The notes under the pieces: generated by a model
The model's database searches: none
Seen by the model: the letters and a program-made list of their open reading frames with translations, nothing else
What the model was told of the DNA's origin: nothing
Shown: positions 52,444 to 63,743 of the stretch, piece after piece
Position numbering within the stretch: position 1 is the first letter of the stretch
Layout of the letters: the number at the start of each line of letters is the position of its first letter
Made by a program: the position numbers and the translations under genes
Assembly: GCA_049999765.1 (NCBI GenBank)
Contig: JBNGIQ010009489.1
Coordinates: 88,695 to 152,694 of the forward strand
Source: Phaeoceros laevis
Lineage: Eukaryota > Anthocerotophyta > Anthocerotopsida > Notothyladales
Direction of reading: 5' to 3'
Length of the DNA: 64,000 nucleotides

Positions 52444-53228
52444 ATGGTCATCGGTCCGGGAGCAGATGCACCCTGCGGGTCAGGAGTAGGCCGGGGTGGG
52501 AACTCGCGGAGCGTGTTGGCCGTCGAGCCAGATTCATCCTGCGGCTTGGGAGTAAGCCGGCCCGAGGACTCACTGCGACTGCTGACCACCTTTCAAGATG
52601 AGCCATTGCCTCTGTCCTTTCAGAAGGTGTTGAGTGAAGTCAGGAGTGACCAAACCAAGGCGCAAATGGAGCTCCGACAGGAATCAGCAAACAACGGCAA
52701 CAGGTTGGAACAGGAATGGGCAAAGGAGCTCAGATCAGAAGCTGCAATCCAAGATGCGCAGTCTTGACAACAAGCTGAAACAATTTCTTGCTGCCTCTAG
52801 GAGCTGCTTGGATGAAATTGGCGGCTTGGATGGAAGTGAAACCAATGACGCCGTCATGAACATTGTCAAGGCGATGGTTTCTAGAAGCACGTCGCACTTA
52901 CAGGATATAATGCGCGCACATATGGAGTTGCAGTCTCGGAAATCGAAGGCTGAGCTACTGACAAGGTGTCTTGGGAGGCTGAGAAGAGTAGGCTGGAAGC
53001 TGAGGTGCGAGCAGCCAAGAAAGCTGAGGTCCAAGCAGCCAAGGGTGCGCTGAAGGCCGAGAGTGAAGTGTTATGCCAGATTTGCATGGTCAACCCTCGG
53101 GATGTTGTGTTGCTTCCCTGTTTTCATGGCCAGTACTGTAGCCATGCATTGACAAGTACCGCCAAACTAACGTAACGTGCCCTTCCTTCCGAGCTGTGGT
53201 GAAGGGAACTGTTCCCTGCATCGCATGA
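52444..53228 (+). pseudogene. CC-RING copy of the 12174 subfamily, frameshifted
   Basis: Three consecutive frames each carry family sequence. 52444-52767 holds the N-terminal part. About 52755-52950 encodes FLAASRSCLDEIGGLDG and SRSTSHLQDIMRAHMEL, which match FLDEIAGLGG and SSLHLEQV of the 12174 gene. 52966-53135 encodes the coiled coil and CQICMVNPRDVVLLPCFHGQ with YCS. A further shift gives CIDKYRQTNVTCPSF ... KGTVPCIA to 53228. Ligand 8 is Phe. At least three frameshifts make function unlikely. Confidence 0.78.
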
Positions 53229-53792
53229 CACAGCCTACAAACAACAGAGCGGGTCAGCAGAGAAGAGCCTGCTCGAGGGTTGCTGTTTTATACTGAAGGC
53301 CAAGTGCAGGTGGCTCCAAAAAGGCTGCCCATCGCCTTGACATGAGATGAGTTCTTGGCATGTGAAGTTCATCAAGTTGAACCCAGCTCAAGTTGCAACA
53401 CTCTTAACACCTCGTAAGAGAACCATTTTTTTTGCTTCGCTGTTTCAGTTTCAGGATTCCCTCTGCAGTCAGCTTCTAGACGCAAGTAGGCTAGAATCTC
53501 TTGTGGAGCTGTTACAAGTTCCAGGAAACAGGAAACAGCAACCAGCATATTTTTGCTGCCTGTAATAACAAATGACACTACGTAGGGAACTGACCTCGCT
53601 TCTGTAGGACTTAGAAGTAGCTCAGAGGGATTTGAACCCTCAAAATAACTTTCTTATAATTAGAGCAACAGCTTGGGACGGCAAAGGATTTTCCCATCTG
53701 GAGATGAAGATAGTGGCTCGGACACTCAGTTGGAGCCCAGATCATCAGGAAGAATGGCAGGAGCACCGACTGCGTAGCTTATACGAGGCTGG
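53229..53792. other. Region between two broken CC-RING copies
   Basis: Plus-strand 53632-53892 is open, with no domain except that it may be the decayed 5' part of the next copy. Nothing else. Confidence 0.35.
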
Positions 53793-54161
53793 ATGCAGGA
53801 AGCCGAAGGACACAGAGGGCTTGACAGGAGACAAGAAGCAACTAAAGGTGGGCCGCCTAGTGGAAATGGAGTTCATGGAAGCAATGTACTGAAGGAGCAA
53901 CTCGAAGCAAACAGGTCGGCATTGAAAGCAGAAGTGGCATCACTGATGATTGATGTTGAAAAAGAGAAAGTTGCGAAGGCTGCACTCCAGGCCACGTTCG
54001 AAACTGAAGTGGCATGCCAGATTTGCTTTAGCAGCCCTCGGAATGTTGTGCTGTTACCTTGCAGAGATGGCCAGTTGCAGCCCCTGCATATCGGAGCACC
54101 AAGAAGACCAGTAACACGTCCTACCTGCAGGACAAAGATCAAGAACACAATTCGTTCATAG
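53793..54161 (+). pseudogene. CC-RING copy with a collapsed RING
   Basis: The frame has a short coiled coil (LKAEVASLMIDVEKEKVAKA) then CQICFSSPRNVVLLPCRDGQ. The His ligand is Asp. The CSPC and EHQEDQ pieces lie in another frame, and the last pair returns as PTCRTKIKNTI. Two frameshifts inside the RING plus the lost His make it inactive as a zinc finger. Confidence 0.75.
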
Positions 54162-54900
54162 GTTAACAATTGTGGGGCATAATGGTAAAAGATATGTCCC
54201 AGGATGCAATGTGTGGGAACTACTTGACAGGAGACCCTGTCACCTGCATTCATAGAGTTCATGATGGCAAACAGCTGTGGTCTGGTGTGAGTTTTTAAAG
54301 CAAAGCTTAGAAAGCGTGTAGATGGCATGGCGGGTGTGGGCAGGGTTTTCGAGATCATGCCTTGTATGACATGAAGGCCATGCCAGATGTGCTGACATAA
54401 TGGAAAACCAAATGTGGTCTATGCAGCAACCTTAGCATTTCGTTTTGAAGCACACTGGCTTGCTCGGTTCTTGCTAAAACTTGAAACTTCACGAATCTGG
54501 CAGTGGAAACTTGGAAAGTCTTTCAATCTCTGACAAGACTTTGCCTGCATCTCCTTTCACTACTAGAAATTTTCCATGGCCTTTTTACCGCCGTTGTTAA
54601 ACGAAGTTCAGCCTTCCTTCAGCCATTGGGGTGGGATATACTTCCCGATGTGGGCTCCCGACAGTCAACTCGCCCCTAAATTCGCGACTCCCAGGGGACA
54701 TGACTTTGGGAGCCCTATGGCTGATGGCACTTCAGCCTCCGTCCGGACTTGACATGGAGTAGACAATCTTTCACCAACTGGTGAAGAAACAGTAACCAAC
54801 TCCATCATACCTGCTTGCTACTACTCGCTTGCAAGTGGAGACTGTAGTTTCTCACCAAGCAAGAAGTCAGGACTGGTTGGACTGACATAGGGAAAGCGTG
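54162..54900. other. Intergenic region with a short dispersed repeat
   Basis: Bases about 54861-54898 (GGTTGGACTGACATAGGGAA) recur at about 63138-63176. No gene is seen. Confidence 0.5.
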
Positions 54901-55200
54901 AGTTGCTCCCATGCCTCAGTGCCTCCATTCAGAATGTCGTAGGATGCAACTTGTGAGGCATGTGCCTCCATTCAGACTGTCGTAGGATGCAACTTGTGGG
55001 AATCTACGTGCATCAAGTCTCACAAAGTAGACCTTGTTTCCAGCTGTTGCTGAGATTAAATGTCCCACTCTTCTAAGAGATACTTGAGCCTTTATGAAAG
55101 CCAGCTGCGTGCAAAGAATTCCGAGCAAGAAGTTCCATGTGGCTTGTGCCCCTGTTCAACCGGGTGAATCAACACTTCCCTTGTCATGCGCCACACTGTC
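54901..55200 (-). pseudogene. Partial copy of the F-box gene 3' end
   Basis: Minus-strand sequence matches the C-terminal coding part of the neighbouring F-box gene: LDARRFPQVASYDSLNGG versus the gene's EDARRFPQVASYDILNGD, and SCSEFFARSWLS in another frame. The block GCCTCCATTCAGAATGTCGT is tandemly duplicated inside it (54922 and 54965). Frames are broken. Confidence 0.78.
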
Positions 55201-55740
55201 ACCTGTTTGCAGGTCAAATGTGGCAGAATCACAGAATTCAATGCAACTGGCAAAACCTATCAGACACATGGAACACTTAGCAGCACTAGGCAAAGCTTGA
55301 CACCTCATTAGAGGATCACGTCCCACCAAAGCGAATTTTGTTTATACACCTACGCCACACCTACTAAGAAAGTGGTGTAAAACAACACCTCCTCTTGAAC
55401 GGTTCTGATCTTTGAGGACAATGATCACCATCGCAGGCAGGGACAAAGCCGGGCATGCAGTGAAGCCAACAGTCCCCTGACCCCTAAACCTAATCAGGTT
55501 ACTCTAGAAGGTGACATGTACTACCGACACGAAGGTTTCTGGACGGCAATTAAAACAAGCCATGTTCCATCAATTAAAACAAGCCATGTTCCATCTTAGC
55601 TTTTGTGATGTCCAGTGCATAGTATGAAGCAATTCTTAGTAAACGTACTCTAGGGCTGCAAATTTCTGCATCATCCGAATTTCGGTGACATTTGTTCTTG
55701 GAATTTAGGAAGGCCTTTCAGGCAGGCGTGCTTGACTGAT
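55201..55740. other. Stretch without a recognised gene
   Basis: CAATTAAAACAAGCCATGTTCCATC is repeated in tandem at about 55549-55593. Otherwise 3' flank of the F-box gene. Confidence 0.45.
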
Positions 55741-57203
55741 TCAGCGGAGGTCAAAGACACCTGAAAGCATAACGAAGTCAGATTCGATGTTGAGCTTGGT
55801 GGCTGGGAATGGGCAGCGTGGGAGTTGCTCCCATGCCCCAGTGTCCCCATTCAGGATGTCGTAGGATGCAACCTGTGGGAACCTACGTGCATCTTCTCTC
55901 CCAATGTAGACCTTGCTCCCAGCTGCTGAAATGTTCCATACTTTTGTGAAAAACTTGAGCCTTTTGTGAAAGCCAGCTGCGTGCAAAGAATTCCGAGCAA
56001 CAAGTTCCATCTGCCTGGTGCCCCTGTTCAACCGGTGAACTAACATTTCCCTTGTCACGGGCTCCAAAGTCACAATTACCACAGAGCTTGCACAGCGAAG
56101 AAGCTTCTTGCATCCTGGCCAATCCACCCTACCTGTGTTTCTCCAAGCCTCCAGCTCCAGATCGTATTCAACCAGATGAGTGAACTCAGCGCAAAACCCG
56201 TGATGGCCCGGCAGAGACTCCCCTGCTGGAGCGAAAATGCTGTGGTCTAGAAATATGCAACGGCTCTCCAAACTGATAAAGAGGCCAGACCTGGCATCCC
56301 CCTCCTGCATGTTGCACTTGAGGCCATTCCAAGCCCCTTTGCTGCTCTCATACATGAAAGCACGCGCAGGGCCAGCGGACATATCATAGTTGGTGCTCAA
56401 TGCCACAACACAATAATCCGACCCGCCGTTCTCAAATCCAGCAAACAGTGCACCGATGATATGTTCGTCCCTGCAGCTAGTGCTGGCAGGCGTGTCACTG
56501 TGTTTCTCACAGGATTGCACACCACCACCTCTGCAGTGATGTAATTTGGCCAGCAAAGCAAGGACCCGTCAGAAACAGCTCTGAGATTAGGACAGTACAC
56601 GGGAGGTAGCTCCTCCATTGCCTTGCCACGAGATTGAAGCCGAAAAAGTTATTCTCGAACTGATTTGCAAGCATGACAGGGCAGTACTGGTCTTCTTCCC
56701 ATGTGAATTCATGGACAGACAAGAGGTAACTAAATGTCCGGCGCCAATCCCGACAAACCAGCTGCAACCTGAAGGCCTCCCGCCGGGACAGCTGTGCGAA
56801 AATCCGCTCCACCAGTTCCTGCGGGAGGATCACCCATGGCTTGGCGAGGAGGATGCCCCAGGGCTTGCCGAGGACGGGCATAGCTTGCACCTGAAGGAAA
56901 GTGAAATGAAGGAAAACCTACATGACAGTCTATTTGAAATTTCGCCAAAGAGAGATGCCACCAACCCTGAAAGCAACCAGGTTCCCTTTGCTTAGGGTAT
57001 CAACCAGGACCTGAGGTGCAACCTGCTCTAAACACGATGGAAGCGAGTGCTTACCTTGAGTGCCTCTGGCGATGGAGAACTGAAGATGGAGAAAGCCTGC
57101 TGCATCCCTGCGGCTAGGTCGGAAGGACCGTCATCATCCGACAACGCAGCACCACTCACAGCACTAGATAATGATACCGGATCATTGTCTTCCTCAGTGC
57201 CAG
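55741..57203 (-). pseudogene. F-box gene with two frame breaks
   Basis: An upstream exon (57203-57055, SDDDGPSDLAAGMQQAFSIF) splices in phase 0 through a 164-bp intron to the F-box exon starting at 56890. The F-box is clear: ILPQELVERIFAQLSRREAF, RLQLVCRDWRR. After FGFNLVARQ the frame shifts near 56620 to MEELPPVYCPNLRAVSDGSL. It shifts again near 56450 to EHIIGALFAGFENGGSDYCV, and then runs open to the TGA at 55741 (ARRFPQVASYDILN). The downstream part resembles the kelch-type C-terminal half of plant F-box proteins, which would bind SCF substrates. Two short undetected introns or sequence errors are alternatives to a pseudogene. Confidence 0.72.
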
Positions 57204-58494
57204 CTGAAACGGCAAAAGTCGTCAGTCGTCTTGCTGTTCAGATGCCAGCGCTTTAGGAAGAGCACTACCAAGTCTCGTCTGCTACTGTCATGGTTGGGAG
57301 CAAACTCAAAACTGCTTGCTGCGCCAGAGCGTTGGCCGCAGTTGGAGGAGAAACTCCAGCTAGCCTTCCCATGGAGGCTCCATTGTCCAGCATGACTAAG
57401 CTCTCCGCTCAGGAATATTTAGCACCATTCAGAGGTTCGATTTGGTCTTTAGAGGCCTTGTTCCAGTAGTCTACCTGCTCGGGCCAGCAGGTGGCCCGAG
57501 CTCTGTTTGCCGCCACCCCTAATACCATTTCGAGCGACGTGTTGCAGCAGACGCTGGGCGTGGGCGCCAAGGCCGCACAGGACCTTATCAACGGCCAGCC
57601 GTAGTTTACATTGGGCTCCAGCTGCCCGAGCTCACACTTGTCTGAAGATCGATCCACGCAAGCTAGCAAGCTCATGAATAAATTTCATGTAGAAATTTAT
57701 GTCGGGCCTAAACGTATTCAGGAATGTGCCCGAGCTTCAAATCTATAACAAACAATCGATTGCACTGGTCATGATCCTGTCTCGTCTCCTGCTCGTTGTG
57801 GCCCTGGAAACGTGCAAGTTACTTGCAAAGTTTGTAAGGAGCTGTGGCCTCGCGACTATGAATTTTTCAAGATCGGACTCCAAACTTGTAGACACTCTTC
57901 TCAAAAGCACGTGTACAGGTCATCTGGGCCACTCGTTCCTGAAGGACCGCTGTATCCTTGCATAGAGTTGCAAACCCTCTTCAGCAGGCAGGCCTACTAC
58001 TCCATCTGGGTACCTACTTGACTGAGTCTCGACTACTGAATGCATATGGCAAACCCACATGTGAAGCAATTTTAAACCGTGGACATAAATTCCCACTCTA
58101 AAAATCGCATGCACCTGGCATCCACATGAGGATCCATCTGGATGAAGGATGTTTGGTCCAGATGGTGAGCTGTGATCCGGGGGACTGATGATTGCTGCAA
58201 TGCAGAACTTCAGATCATGCCTCAGGACTCTCTTTCATAAAAGTGAAGTACGAAGCAAACTGTAGTCTTGAGAGGCACGCATGTTTCTCATAGGCAATAA
58301 AAGGTAACTTAAAGCGCGCCTGATTTTAAGCTGAAAGAAGAACATGGTTGTGCAGTACGGTAGCCAGCAGGGGCTGGCTCCGGCCCGTTTGGACCCAACA
58401 AGCAGCTGCTTCTTCTTCCGACGGGCCGACGGCACGGCTACCATATCAGCTGTCACAAGATAGGCTATTATAGAAGTTCATACTAGTTTCGAAG
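57204..58494. other. Region with a germin-like fragment and no full gene
   Basis: Plus-strand 57478-57603 reads QQVARALFAATPNTI and VLQQTLGVGAKAAQDLI to TAG, resembling the C-terminus of germin-like cupins. No cupin core lies upstream, so it is a fragment at best. 57800-57950 has a CKVCKELWPRDYEFF reading without further support. Confidence 0.35.
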
Positions 58495-60344
58495 ATGGCG
58501 AACACTATGACTGTACCTCACATGTTTGATGCTCTCCTGCTGCTTCTTTTCCTGCTGATTTCCAGCTACAGCGCTACTAGCGCCTCGATTGCGTACCAGG
58601 TATCTAACTAACTTGAGCTTCCCCATCGACATCCATCAATGTGGAAATCAGGCCCATCTTTTAGCTTGCTTGTCTCGCGATTGCGAAATGCATGTGTCCT
58701 CCTTTCAATTCAAACAATCGCTGCACCGAATTGTGGCAGGTGGTGAAATCGGGATTGTACCCTCGCTTGTCTGCGAGGCTCAAGTTGTTCCGGGACTCTC
58801 CTGTCCACGGTCCTGTGGTGACACTCCAGGTATGGTACAGTGACACCAGAGCCATTGGCATCCGGACAACATTCCTGGACAACTACACGAGTCCCGTCCA
58901 TGGATACGCAGTGGGCAACAGCAGCACGGTACCCACATCCATCTGTGCCAGCTTCAGGATCAGTTCACGAGCTTCAAAGTCGCAATCACATCCACGTTGA
59001 GTTTGCAAGCCTCGGGTGGCATTGCTATTCCAGATTTGCTTGCGTTTAAGATTTCTGCCTGTCTCTCTGCAGCTCACCTTCGATCCTAACAACAACGATC
59101 TCCTCAACGCTGTCCTTGTGGGGTTCGGAAGCATTACAGAGGCTGGCATCGTTGGAGGGGTCGCAGTAAGCCCTGTGAGGGGCAACCGGACACTGACTCA
59201 GCCGCCCCAGAACACCTTCGGTGCTCCGCGTGATGTAACAGCCTTCGGATACGGCCCGCCTAGTGTGACTCTGGGCTTCAAAGGGCTGGTGGACGAGGGG
59301 GGCATCGCGCAGCTTAGCGTGTTGCAGGAAATCCGTCCACTGGCCTTCTTCGCCCGTCCCCGCAGTAGCAGCAGGCTGCCCTACTGGCCCAAGACCGCCG
59401 TGGTTCGCTCCGTGGCGAAACCGCGCCTTCCCGACGGGTTACGCCCCTTCGACGACAGCATCACCGGCGAGCACGGCCAGATTGTGAAGGTGCAGCTTTG
59501 GGAGTCGGACACCCTGGGCGTGGTGGGCATCCGGTCCACCTTCCAGGACGGCTACCGCAGCGCAGTCCACGGTTACCGCGGCAACGGTACCACAATCGAT
59601 CTCACCTTCGACCCCGAGAGCAACCCGCTGGTTGCAGTGGGTGCGAGAGGCAGCACTCCCAACGGCGACGGGGTGTTGCAGCTGGGCGGCGTCGTCTTCT
59701 TCGCTGGCGGCACCAGCCCGCCCGCCCGCAGTCGCCTCTACGGATTGCGGGCCACCCGGACCTACTCCGACAGCGCGGACGGACGGATTGTTGGACTCTT
59801 CGGCCAGGTCGGTTCGTCCACCATAGCCCAGCTAGGGGTGCATTTTGTGTCGCCTGCGAACGGGCTGGTTCTGTCTTCCGGGCCGTTTCAGCGAGTGAGC
59901 CCGCCCGCAAGCGTGCCGTTCGACCACACCGGGGACAATGTGGGGGTGTCCCGGATCGACGTCTACCACAGCAACACCGTCGGGGTGAGGGGCTTACGGT
60001 TCACCTACGTCTCGCGCCGGGGGTTCGAGTATGCCACGCCGGTTTACGGCCAGAAGGCTGGACTGCGCGAACAGGTTCCATTCGACTATGTGGACGATCC
60101 GCTGGTGAATGTGGGGATCCAGGTTTCCAATGTGTTGGCTGGCACGGGAGAGGTGGGCGCGGTCGGCATCGACTTCTACACTCTCAAGGGCAACTATGTT
60201 GGACAATTCGGCTTGTTTCTGAACCACTACAACCTTTCGGACGGGACGAGACCTGTGGTGGGGTTCCATGGCCAAGCAGACACCGTGCTCAACACCCTCG
60301 GGGTCTACACTGCGCCCTTGCACGCCACCACCATCACAGAATGA
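58495..60344 (+). CDS. Secreted protein with three jacalin-like repeats (3 exons)
   Basis: Exons 58495-58599, 58740-58928 and 59073-60344 join in phase 0 with GT-AG introns of 140 and 144 bp, giving 521 aa. Residues 1-30 are a signal peptide (LLLLLFLLISSYSATSA). Three repeats of a beta-prism-like unit follow: VWYSDTRAIGIRTTFLDNY / VHGYAVGNSSTLTFDP; LWESDTLGVVGIRSTFQDGY / IDLTFDPESNPLVAVGA / IVGLFGQVGSSTIAQLGVHF; VYHSNTVGVRGLRFTYVSRR / VGFHGQADTVLNTLGVY. The alternating pattern and the GxxGxxxxxLGV strands match jacalin-related lectins, so carbohydrate binding in the apoplast is likely. Exon 3 is markedly GC-rich, unlike the flanks. The jacalin assignment is by pattern only. Confidence 0.78.
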
Positions 60345-62754
60345 TCTCAAGGCATAACTTAGGTAATGCTTTCTCCTGGGGCTGGTAGGCTTTGTGGCAG
60401 CAGCTAGCATGATGACTCCTGCGAAAGGCTTGTCTAAGCTCTAGAGGGGCTTGGGCTGTGCAGTGCCTTGAGGTTATGTTGGCAAAACTTGAACTGACTG
60501 CTTGCAATCATCGTGGTGCTGTATTTATCGATATCGCATCGTTTGAGAACACGCTAGCTAGCGTCTGCTTCATGCTTAGCTTGCACAATTTTCAGATGCA
60601 TTCACCAAGCGATTAAGCGTCGAGACTGAATACAGTTCTGGTTCTGGTGCAGACCAGAGTGTCATTAGGTTTGAGGTTTTAGTGCACATCATGAGGTTTT
60701 AACCTCATGAGCTGTCATGAGGCTTTTCTGTTGCAGTACCCTCTAGGATCTTGTGCTAGACCGAGCCACTTGTGCTCTGTGAAGGTTTCTTGGTGTCTGT
60801 ATGCACACTGTTGCGTCACTACACCGTTTCTACATTCCAGAAAAGTGAGTGACTTGAGAATTTCCAGGGCATACCTAGGAAACTGGTACTTCAATTTTTT
60901 GCAGGACACACAGTCTATTCTAAGAAGTGGATATCTCAGTTCTGAACTGCAGAGTGGTGCATCCGGACATATACGTGTCTATGTTCATGTGACCGTATGT
61001 TCAGGAATAATTCAGCAGGAGAACTGTAAAGTTGTGCTGTCCCAAGGATATAAGAAAGCGTTTCACAGATTCAGGAGTACTGGCGCTCTCCCACCTACTA
61101 CATACATGTGCAACTCATGAAGGTACCTAGCTAGTTGAGAGTTAGGGAAGAAATCTAAAGTATCGATGGATCAGCATGAGTCCTTGGACGGTAAGGTGCC
61201 ATCTGGATCATCCTCCTCTCTTTCCGGAAAAGAAATTTGAAGGAAGCGTTCCTCACATTCCGATAGATCACTTGGACAGGGAGGTGCCAGGCCATCCTTT
61301 CAAAAGCTCTGAAAGCCAAAGTTGAAGGACGGAAAGCTGACAAACGTTTCTAATAGGCAACGAATAGGTCAAGCACCTGATTTCTCAGGACCGCAGTTGT
61401 AGGAAAAGAGTGGTACGATATCCAGCGTCTATAGTTTTCCATGGCCGTAACATGGTAGACATCTCTCCACTTCTTCTTGGAGCTGCCAACACCAACAAGG
61501 GCCTGAGTAGAGCCACGGTTGCAAATTACAACATGGCAGCAACAACCAACGCTAAATTCCACCTCTCCCACATATCAGAGCGTCCACCACAAAACTAGCC
61601 TTGACAACCTACACTACGAGCAATGGCAGGGCAGGGAGACATTCAACAAATCCTTAAGATTTCACATGCATACAGAGCTGGAGGCAAGACTGCGTCATCT
61701 AAAAGCAGATGCAACCGTGGGATGGTCACTTGCAACCCTTATACCCTCTGCCATCCAACCATTTCAGAATCAATAATTGCCTGCGCTAGCATCAAACTAA
61801 TTACAAACTCACCAAAACAATGTAAACTCCAACATGCACCAATTGCAAGACAAAGATCAAAAACAATCTCATAGCCAAAGGATAATCACTAAATCCTGCA
61901 ACTGCCGTTTGATAGGCATGGGTTTTAAAGGTTTCCAAAACCATAAATTGCAATGCTGTCATAGAACTCAAAGCACTCAGACCGTGGAGGAGGTGCCAAC
62001 CTTTCCACCGGTGCAAAGTTTGGCGGCCAAGACAAAGATGCGGGCCTGCACGGCTCTGCAGCATTTGCAGTACTTACTACAAGAAGGCGTGCATTCCTGG
62101 AGTTTCTTCATGAGCTGCTCAAACCAGCTGGTTCGAGTTTGCTTAGAACTGCAGCCTGCCATCCCGATCCACATGTACATCAGGCAAGGACAAGAGTGGC
62201 AGCAAATCTGTGGCAACCGGGATGCTGATCAAGGCATTCGTGTTGGCCATGATGGTGATCAGGATGTTGGTGCTGGCTGGCAGTGATGAACAAACTATTT
62301 AAAAATTTATGTCCTTGGAAGTGACTTGGTAATCTCCAACTTTGTGACTCCTAGCCTGGCATCAGCTGGTTGCAATTGTGAGTTAATTAAAATCGTATGG
62401 TGTGACCATTATGTTTACAAAGCAGTTTCAATTAGCTGTTTGGCCTAATTACCCGTAGCTTTGTAATGAAGGCACTGGCACCTCCCCGTCCAAGGATTGA
62501 AGGATCCATGCTATAATCATAATAATAATCTCTTTAGAACGTGCATGCTGATCCGTCCAAATGTCATCCTGAATACTTGAGATATCCTAACTCCCAACCA
62601 CTCCTGGGTCCCAACTAGCTACCTTTTTCATGAGTGCACATGCCACCAGGTTGGGGAGCAACACTACTCATGAATCTGTGTGACCTGAAAAGCTTTTGAA
62701 ACTTTGCCCTTCGACAGCACAACTTTACCGTTGTCTTGCTAGATATATAATTAC
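60345..62754. other. Intergenic region with one putative exon
   Basis: A short palindrome TCATGAGGTT-TT-AACCTCATGA lies at 60689-60710. 60840-61020 is the partner of an inverted duplicate (see next entry). 61021-62754 shows only short open frames and an AATAAT-type simple repeat near 62515. Confidence 0.4.
60840..61020 (+). repeat. Inverted duplicate with exon-like features, copy 1
   Basis: After TTTTTTGCAG the sequence AGGACACACAGTCTATTCTA ... GGTGCATCCG ... TATGTTCAGGAA matches the minus strand of 62755-62980. In one frame it reads SSELQSGASGHIRVYVHVTV, parallel to the other copy. It may be a remnant exon of an unidentified gene pair. Confidence 0.6.
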
Positions 62755-62980
62755 TCTTGTAGCTGAACATGTATAGTCAGTGTGTGAACTTCTCCCGGCA
62801 CAAACTCAAGTTCCTGAACATAGACATACACACATGTATAATATTGTGTATGCGCGGATGCACCAGTCTGTTGACCGTACGCTTCAGAACTGAAGGATCC
62901 ACATATGTAAAATAGACGGTGTGTCCTCCTACAATTAGCCAAAAATTTGAAGTACCATTTGGAATGCGTATTTACGTGGA
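62755..62980 (-). repeat. Inverted duplicate with exon-like features, copy 2
   Basis: The minus strand carries AGGACACACCGTCTATTTTA, GGTGCATCCGCGCATACACA and TATGTTCAGGAA. The open frame here extends to 63080 and starts with a Cys-rich segment (CEPCKSKQDNCELEPCPTTC). Family unknown. Confidence 0.6.
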
Positions 62981-63704
62981 TACAAGTAGTGGGACAGGGT
63001 TCAAGTTCGCAATTGTCTTGTTTCGACTTGCAGGGCTCACAATTTGGCCCATAACCGTCAACAGTGCATTCCGTGAACACCCTGTGAAGGATTGGTTCAA
63101 CGTAGGTCGAAGCTATACGGAAGTAAAATGAAGTTAGAAAGCAAGAAGTCCTGGTTGGACTGACATAGGGAAAGTGGGGGGGAGCGCAAAACGGATGGTT
63201 TTTAAAACCCGTGCGGGTTTGCGGGTTCCGATTTTCACCAGTTCCGCCGGCGCGCCGAAATCCCGTCGTCCGGCAAAATTCCGCGACAAATAGGATTCGC
63301 CCAATTAATAAAGACGTCTACGACGTACCAAAAGGAAGCCATGTATAATACAAGACAATACGATTTCGGCATTACGAAAGGGTCAGACACTATTACAGAC
63401 GAGCTAATAAAAAATCTGTGGCCGACAAAGAGACATCTGTCCAAACTATAGGTATGCCGCAACGGGTCCACTTTACAGCGAGCAAAGAACTACCGCCAGC
63501 AAAGCTTGGAAAAGCGGACTGAGGTGAACAACGGATAGGCCGCAAGGGTTCACTTTAAAGGAAGCGGAGAACTCCCGCCGGCAGAGCTTGGAATAGCGGA
63601 AATGGAGTTCGTGCCCTAGGTGGGCATGAGGAAGATTTTTGACTCCGATCTACACAAGAACGGGGGTGAATCTGAAGGCCGTCGAAAATGGCAAGCGCAG
63701 TTAA
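62981..63704. other. Region with a tandem repeat
   Basis: 63138-63176 repeats 54861-54898. Two diverged 83-bp units (CGCAACGGGTCCACTTTACA at 63460, CGCAAGGGTTCACTTTAAAG at 63541) each end AGCTTGGAA-AGCGGA. No gene is recognised before 63705. Confidence 0.5.
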
Positions 63705-63743
63705 GATCCATGGGCGAGGACAAACGGACGAGAGGAAGATGTT

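Noticed and set aside
57409-57675. Minus-strand 88-codon frame
   Set aside because: The plus strand of the same region reads as a germin-like C-terminus, so this is probably a shadow.
59498-60388. 296-codon alternative plus-strand frame in the jacalin-like exon
   Set aside because: It is Arg/His/Pro-rich, as expected from an off-frame reading of GC-rich coding sequence. The 442-codon frame has the repeat motifs and splice phases.
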